DNA from: Oryzomonas sagensis
Lineage (GTDB): Bacteria; Desulfobacterota; Desulfuromonadia; Geobacterales; Pseudopelobacteraceae
Direction: 5' to 3'
DNA: 64,000 nt
NCBI RefSeq assembly: GCF_008802355.1
Contig: NZ_VZRA01000002.1
Location: 405,642 to 469,641 of the forward strand
Under the pieces are notes generated by a model, which ran no database searches, was not told the DNA's origin, and saw only the letters and a list, made by a program, of their open reading frames with translations. The translations under genes were made by a program, and so were the position numbers. Shown piece by piece: positions 61,729 through 64,000 of this stretch (positions are counted from its first letter, which is position 1; each line of letters opens with the position of its first letter).

Positions 61729-62961
61729 ATGAAAAATGGCATTACATCAGGCGTTGTATCGACCGTGGCGGCAGTTCTGGTATCGCTCACCGTGTCGGCC
61801 GTGGCAGGAGCGGAAGGGATGGCGTCCCCCGAGGGGACCGCAACGCCCTCCGAAACATGCGGGGGATGCCACAAGGCGATCTATCGGGAGTTTGCCTTTG
61901 GCTTCGGGAGCGACATTCATTACAAGCCAACGACGATACCGGCAGCACCGAATCAAAAACTGACCATGCCCGCGAATATTTCGGATACCGCCACAGCCCA
62001 TGCCTTTGCCGGTGTCGAACCGTATCCCATCCACTCCCGCGAGGCCGAAGAGGGGGGAAAATCCTGCAACGTCTGCCACTTCCCGGAACCGTTCGCCATA
62101 CCGGCCATGGGTGTCGAGGAGATGACCAAGCCGAAAGCGCGGCCAAAAGGCAAAGAGGCCGGAGGGCTGACCTGCGCCAGTTGCCACCTGACGCCTGAAG
62201 GCGTGATCCGCGGACCCCACGCCGTGAAGGCCCCCCACGCGACCGTTGCCGACCCCGCCATCCAGACCTCCGCCATGTGCGCCTATTGCCACAGCATGGG
62301 CAAGCGGGTGCCCGGCAAGCAGACCCAGACCTTCCTGGAGTGGCGGGATGACTTCAATAAGCCCGGCCTCGGCAAACAGCACTGCCAGGATTGCCACATG
62401 CCCCGTACCGTCCGCAAGGTGGCGGAAGATTTCGATAACCCGGCACGGGCCGTTGCCCGGCATCTCTGGACCGGCGGGCGTTCCCAGCAGCGGCTTGCCA
62501 GCGCACTCAGTCTGGCCATCAGCCAGCAGGATAAAGGACGATCCGATCTGTCGTTCCATGTCATCAATGTGGGCGCCGGACATTCGGTGCCCACAGGCTC
62601 CAACCGCCGGGCCATATACCTGAACGTGGAGATTATGGACAAAGACGGCAAAAATGTTGCCCGGAACGAGTGGATGTTTGCCCCGTGGTATGGTGCCCGC
62701 CCCGATGACAAGAAATTCCTGGAAGAGGATAAAAAACGGCCGGACGCGAAAGCGGCCATGCAGGCCGATGCCCAGGGCCCCCATGAAGAGATCATCCGTG
62801 CGGGTGAGGAGCGGATTCTTCCCTGGACGCCGAAGTTGCCGGCCGGCGAGTATACCGTACGGGCACGCCTCGTCTACGACCTCAACCGGTACAACGACGA
62901 GTCGTTCACCGACGACCAGACCGAGATCAACAGCGCCATCCTTGCCTTCAGGGTGCGGTGA
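61729..62961 (+). CDS. Pentaheme cytochrome c
   Basis: 410 residues. Signal peptide ending VAGAEG, five CxxCH motifs: CGGCH, CNVCH, CASCH, CAYCH and CQDCH, all in the first 220 residues (cytochrome c554-like heme part), then a heme-free C-terminal beta domain (LSFHVINVGAGHSVPTGSNRRAIYLNVE ... YTVRARLVYDLNR). It resembles the multiheme proteins with C-terminal sandwich domains of Geobacter. Likely periplasmic or outer-membrane electron transfer. Confidence 0.85.
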   Translation: MKNGITSGVVSTVAAVLVSLTVSAVAGAEGMASPEGTATPSETCGGCHKAIYREFAFGFGSDIHYKPTTIPAAPNQKLTMPANISDTATAHAFAGVEPYPIHSREAEEGGKSCNVCHFPEPFAIPAMGVEEMTKPKARPKGKEAGGLTCASCHLTPEGVIRGPHAVKAPHATVADPAIQTSAMCAYCHSMGKRVPGKQTQTFLEWRDDFNKPGLGKQHCQDCHMPRTVRKVAEDFDNPARAVARHLWTGGRSQQRLASALSLAISQQDKGRSDLSFHVINVGAGHSVPTGSNRRAIYLNVEIMDKDGKNVARNEWMFAPWYGARPDDKKFLEEDKKRPDAKAAMQADAQGPHEEIIRAGEERILPWTPKLPAGEYTVRARLVYDLNRYNDESFTDDQTEINSAILAFRVR

Positions 62962-63060
62962 GGCCGCTTATGGCCGTTACCATGCATGACAGGCCACATC
63001 AGCGTCTCTTTCCGACGGTGCACATGGGGCTGTGAAAACAGAACCATCGGGGAGATCGAA

Positions 63061-64000
63061 ATGCTGGAGAAACCGGCTGACATGATTGCAACGATACCGC
63101 TGAAACCAGCCGGACTGTGGGAGCTTGTCGGTTACTTTCTCCGCCTCGGCGCCTTCGGCTTTGGCGGGCCGATAGCCCTTGCCGGATACATGCAGCGCGA
63201 CTTGATTCCCCGCGGCTGGATTACCGAAGAAGAGTATCTCCAGGGTCTTGCCTTTGCGCAGATGATGCCCGGCCCCCTTGCCGCCCAGTTAGCCATGTGG
63301 ATAGGGTTTATCCGTCATGGGGCGGCAGGGGCCTCCCTGGTGGGAATCGCCTTCATTCTCCCCGCCTTCCTGATCGTTGTCGCCATCTCCTTCTTCTACG
63401 TGGCCTACCAGGGGCTTGCGGTCGTGCAGGCGCTTTTCTACGGCATTGGCCCGGTGGTGATCGCCATAGTCGCGCACTCCGCCGTCCGCCTCGCCAAAAG
63501 CACGGTCGGCGCAGAGCGCCGCATGTGGCTCATCTTTGGCATCGTTGCACTGATAACGATGGTGTCCCGCACCGAAATCGCCCTGCTGTTCGTTATTTCC
63601 GGTTTGATCGGCATTCTGCTCTATAGCCCGCCTGCAAGCTGGAAAAGGCGGGGAAATCTGATTCCTGCGGTTCTGGTCGCTTTTACCGGTTTATCGGCTA
63701 CGGCGCCGCTCCTCTGGAAGTTGGGAGGCTTTTTCGTCAAGGCGGGGGCGTTTACCTTCGGCAGCGGCCTTGCCATCGTCCCGTTTTTGCACCAGGGAGT
63801 CGTTCTCAATTACCACTGGCTTACCGAACGACAGTTCCTCGATGCCGTTGCGGTCGGGATCATAACACCGGGTCCGGTGGTCATAACCGCAACCTTCGTC
63901 GGCTATCTCGTGGCCGGATTATGGGGTGCGTTCATCGCGGCGGCCGGGGTGTTCCTGCCGGTTTATTTGTTTGTCCTGTTCATTGGCCGGTACATTATCC
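63061..64000 (+). CDS. chrA: Chromate transporter ChrA (partial, continues past the window)
   Basis: 313 residues visible from ATG 63061 (GGAG six nt upstream); no stop before the window end. Two CHR-domain halves: FLRLGAFGFGGPIALAGYMQRDLI with FAQMMPGPLAAQLAMWIG, and FFVKAGAFTFGSGLAIVPFLHQGVV with VGIITPGPVVITATFVGYL. The FGGP and M/T-PGP signature appear in both. Exports chromate across the inner membrane, giving resistance. Cytochromes upstream may be unrelated. Confidence 0.92.
   Translation, partial: MLEKPADMIATIPLKPAGLWELVGYFLRLGAFGFGGPIALAGYMQRDLIPRGWITEEEYLQGLAFAQMMPGPLAAQLAMWIGFIRHGAAGASLVGIAFILPAFLIVVAISFFYVAYQGLAVVQALFYGIGPVVIAIVAHSAVRLAKSTVGAERRMWLIFGIVALITMVSRTEIALLFVISGLIGILLYSPPASWKRRGNLIPAVLVAFTGLSATAPLLWKLGGFFVKAGAFTFGSGLAIVPFLHQGVVLNYHWLTERQFLDAVAVGIITPGPVVITATFVGYLVAGLWGAFIAAAGVFLPVYLFVLFIGRYII

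Overview
The window reads as chromosomal DNA of a Geobacter-like bacterium (Desulfuromonadota/Geobacterales). Reasons: several c-type cytochromes including two c7-like triheme proteins, a Pro/Thr-repeat extracellular cytochrome resembling PgcA, four GEMM-I riboswitches closely resembling the Geobacter GEMM-Ib (cGAMP) class, CxxCH/Ig-like secreted proteins, and an argS - small Cys protein - divIC neighbourhood. This assignment is inference; no database search was possible.

Region 1 (1-24.9 kb) is an envelope and metal-handling block, almost entirely on the minus strand. It holds an exopolysaccharide export pair (Wzz-like and SLBB proteins). A ten-gene unit follows: lipoprotein, beta-barrel, TlpA-like lipoprotein, two NosL-like proteins, small secreted proteins, a cytochrome-PBP fusion and a MacB-like ABC exporter. 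Next is a unit with a WecA-like glycosyl-1-phosphate transferase read in frame into an FKBP isomerase, two small secreted proteins and a 1597-residue multicopper oxidase. A CxxCH/IPT/Ig protein follows. At the plus-strand end is a DegS/NarL-type histidine kinase and LuxR-type regulator. Four minus-strand promoters and the kinase promoter share one element (core TGCAAATATCGGACATC about 30 nt upstream of a -10 box). I propose that the kinase/regulator pair controls this regulon.

Region 2 (25-34.2 kb): tandem riboswitches precede a Pro/Thr-repeat monoheme cytochrome. A third riboswitch precedes a GT39 protein O-mannosyltransferase and a GT2 polyprenyl-phosphate sugar synthase. On the other strand lie a GT-C transferase, a GtrA flippase and a TolC protein fused to SPOR domains.

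Region 3 (34.2-54 kb): a CheB-CheR-PAS / histidine kinase / receiver operon, tRNA-fMet, and mostly housekeeping genes (SPOR protein, argS, divIC-like, UXS, ugd, rsmI, amidase, LOG, mutS). An outer-membrane barrel, a c7 cytochrome, Slp lipoprotein and WrbA follow.

Region 4 (54-64 kb): a PEP-CTERM protein behind a sigma-54 promoter; an AT-richer block of two divergent regulator/enzyme pairs (XRE-MmyB/SDR and HxlR/RidA), probably acquired and lying just downstream of the selenocysteine tRNA gene; an HPt-REC-REC-GGDEF diguanylate cyclase; a fourth riboswitch controlling a small secreted protein; a c7 and a pentaheme cytochrome; and the start of a ChrA chromate transporter.

No CRISPR array, insertion sequence, integrase or rRNA was seen.
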